Assembly (NCBI GenBank): GCA_964634605.1
Contig: CAZWLJ010000058.1
Coordinates: 1-14,645, forward strand
Reading direction: 5' to 3'
Source of the DNA: UPXZ01 sp964634605
Lineage (GTDB): Bacteria; Bacteroidota; Bacteroidia; Bacteroidales; Paludibacteraceae
DNA: 14,645 nucleotides
The translations under genes and the position numbers were made by a program. Positions within the stretch are counted from its first letter, which is position 1; each line of letters begins with the position of its first letter. Positions 13,581-14,645 of the stretch are shown here, piece by piece. The notes beneath the pieces were generated by a model. The model saw only the letters and a list, made by a program, of their open reading frames with translations. It searched no databases and had not been told where the DNA came from.

Positions 13581-14645
13581 ATGAATTTAGAAGCCCAACT
13601 CACACAAGGTGTTATCACAACCATTCAGAAACTATATAACCAGGAAATTAATGACGGTTTCGTTCAGTTTCAAAAAACCAAGAAGGAATTTGAAGGCGAC
13701 ATCACCCTCGTGGTTTTTCCATTCGTAAAAATCGCCCGGAAATCGCCCGAGCAAACAGCCCGTGAAATTGCCGCAGAACTCATGAACCAGTTCCCGGTGA
13801 TCAGCTCATATAACATCATCAAGGGATATCTGAATCTGAGCATCCACAGTTCCTTCTGGCTCGGCGAACTGGAAACCATGCATGCCGACAGCCGTTTCGG
13901 GACAAAATATCCCGACGGGAACGCACCCCTGATGATGATTGAATACTCCTCACCCAACACAAATAAGCCTCTGCATCTGGGGCACATCCGCAACAACCTG
14001 CTGGGCTACAGCATTGCCGAAATTCAGAAAGCAAACGGCTGGAACGTGGTGAAAACCAACATTGTGAACGATCGCGGCATCCACATCTGCAAATCCATGC
14101 TTGCCTGGCAACTCTTCGGCAACGGCGAAACACCCGAAACATCGGGCATGAAAGGCGATCACCTGGTGGGAAAATACTACGTGGAATTCGACAAAGCCTA
14201 CAAGGCTGAAATAAGGGAGCTGATGGTAAAAGGCATGACCGAAGAAGAGGCCAAAAAAGAAGCTCCGCTCATCCGTCAGGCGCAGGATATGCTGCTGAAA
14301 TGGGAACAAGGCGACACGGAAACCCGCCAACTATGGGAAATGATGAACGGCTGGGTATATGCCGGATTTGATGAAACTTACCAAAAGCTTGGCGTTGATT
14401 TCGACAAGATTTATTATGAATCAGACACTTACACCGAAGGAAAATCAAAAGTGGAAGAAGGGGTGGAAAAAGACATTTTTCACCGGCGTGAAGATGGCTC
14501 GGTATGGGCCGACCTTACTGCAGACGGTCTGGATGAGAAGTTGCTGTTGCGCTCCGACGGCACCTCCGTTTACATGACACAGGACATAGGCACTGCAAAA
14601 ATCCGCTACGAGGAATATCCTATCAAAAAAATGGTATATGTGGTT
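13581..14645 (+). CDS. argS: Arginyl-tRNA synthetase, N-terminal part (runs off the window)
   Basis: The frame is open from the ATG at 13581 to the last base, 355 codons with no stop. It encodes the N-terminal Arg-tRNA-synthetase domain (about 1-110, with LYNQEINDGFVQFQKTKKEF and NIIKGYLNLSI) and then the class I catalytic core. The ATP-binding HIGH motif appears as PLHLGHIRNN with HLGH at 132-135, preceded by IEYSSPNTNKP, the typical ArgRS lead-in. VNDRGIHICKSM and SVYMTQDIGTA also fit the family. It attaches arginine to tRNA-Arg in the cytoplasm. Bacteroidales ArgRS is nearly 600 residues, so about 240 should lie beyond the window, including the anticodon-binding domain. Confidence 0.95.
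   Translation, partial: MNLEAQLTQGVITTIQKLYNQEINDGFVQFQKTKKEFEGDITLVVFPFVKIARKSPEQTAREIAAELMNQFPVISSYNIIKGYLNLSIHSSFWLGELETMHADSRFGTKYPDGNAPLMMIEYSSPNTNKPLHLGHIRNNLLGYSIAEIQKANGWNVVKTNIVNDRGIHICKSMLAWQLFGNGETPETSGMKGDHLVGKYYVEFDKAYKAEIRELMVKGMTEEEAKKEAPLIRQAQDMLLKWEQGDTETRQLWEMMNGWVYAGFDETYQKLGVDFDKIYYESDTYTEGKSKVEEGVEKDIFHRREDGSVWADLTADGLDEKLLLRSDGTSVYMTQDIGTAKIRYEEYPIKKMVYVV

Noticed and set aside
13670..14330. Overlapping minus-strand frames opposite argS
   Set aside because: They lie fully antisense to a well-supported arginyl-tRNA synthetase frame and show no recognisable protein features.
1..14645. CRISPR arrays, insertion sequences, prophage, toxin-antitoxin or defence cassettes
   Set aside because: I looked for regularly spaced repeats, transposase-like frames and paired small genes and saw none. 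Nearly all long stretches are explained by housekeeping or envelope genes.

Overview
The window looks like ordinary chromosomal DNA from a member of the Bacteroidetes, most likely order Bacteroidales. Four things point there: several promoter candidates match the Bacteroidetes consensus (TTTG, about 19 bp, TAnnTTTG); start codons almost all lack Shine-Dalgarno sequences; several protein families are typical of the group (SUI1-like factor, DUF3316-like barrel, paired rhomboids plus a membrane-anchored EEP phosphatase); and the rpsU-xerC-hpf-tRNA order is one I know from Bacteroidales. The assignment rests on reading alone, without a database search.

Layout. Positions 1-1743, minus strand: a translation-linked unit of promoter, bS21 (rpsU), tyrosine recombinase (xerC) and hibernation factor (hpf), closed by an intrinsic terminator, with tRNA-Thr(UGU) beyond it. 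Positions 1816-3706, minus strand: an unrecognised exported protein that may have a permuted NlpC/P60-type fold, and a Sir2 deacylase. Positions 3941-7578, plus strand: a putative outer-membrane barrel, an S41 lipoprotein peptidase that overlaps it by 8 bp, a SpoU-type RNA 2'-O-methyltransferase, an exported TPR protein and a SUI1/YciH protein. A hairpin at 7660-7696 separates these from the convergent minus-strand genes pgk, purE, gcvH, an EEP phosphatase and two different rhomboid proteases (7755-12916). A divergent promoter region then leads, on the plus strand, to an HU gene carrying a one-base frameshift, a strong terminator, and argS, which runs off the end.

How the genes fit together. 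Most are housekeeping: translation (bS21, HPF, tRNA-Thr, ArgS, SUI1, RNA methylation), glycolysis (Pgk), purine synthesis (PurE), glycine cleavage (GcvH), nucleoid structure (HU) and envelope maintenance (barrel, peptidase, TPR, rhomboids). I see no prophage, CRISPR array, insertion sequence, toxin-antitoxin pair or defence island.

The points most worth following up are a perfect 8-base Shine-Dalgarno sequence in front of hpf in a genome that otherwise seems not to use them, placed downstream of bS21, the protein reported to hide the anti-SD in Bacteroidetes; the frameshifted HU gene with its promoter and terminator intact; the exported 369-residue protein; and the two-rhomboid plus EEP cluster.
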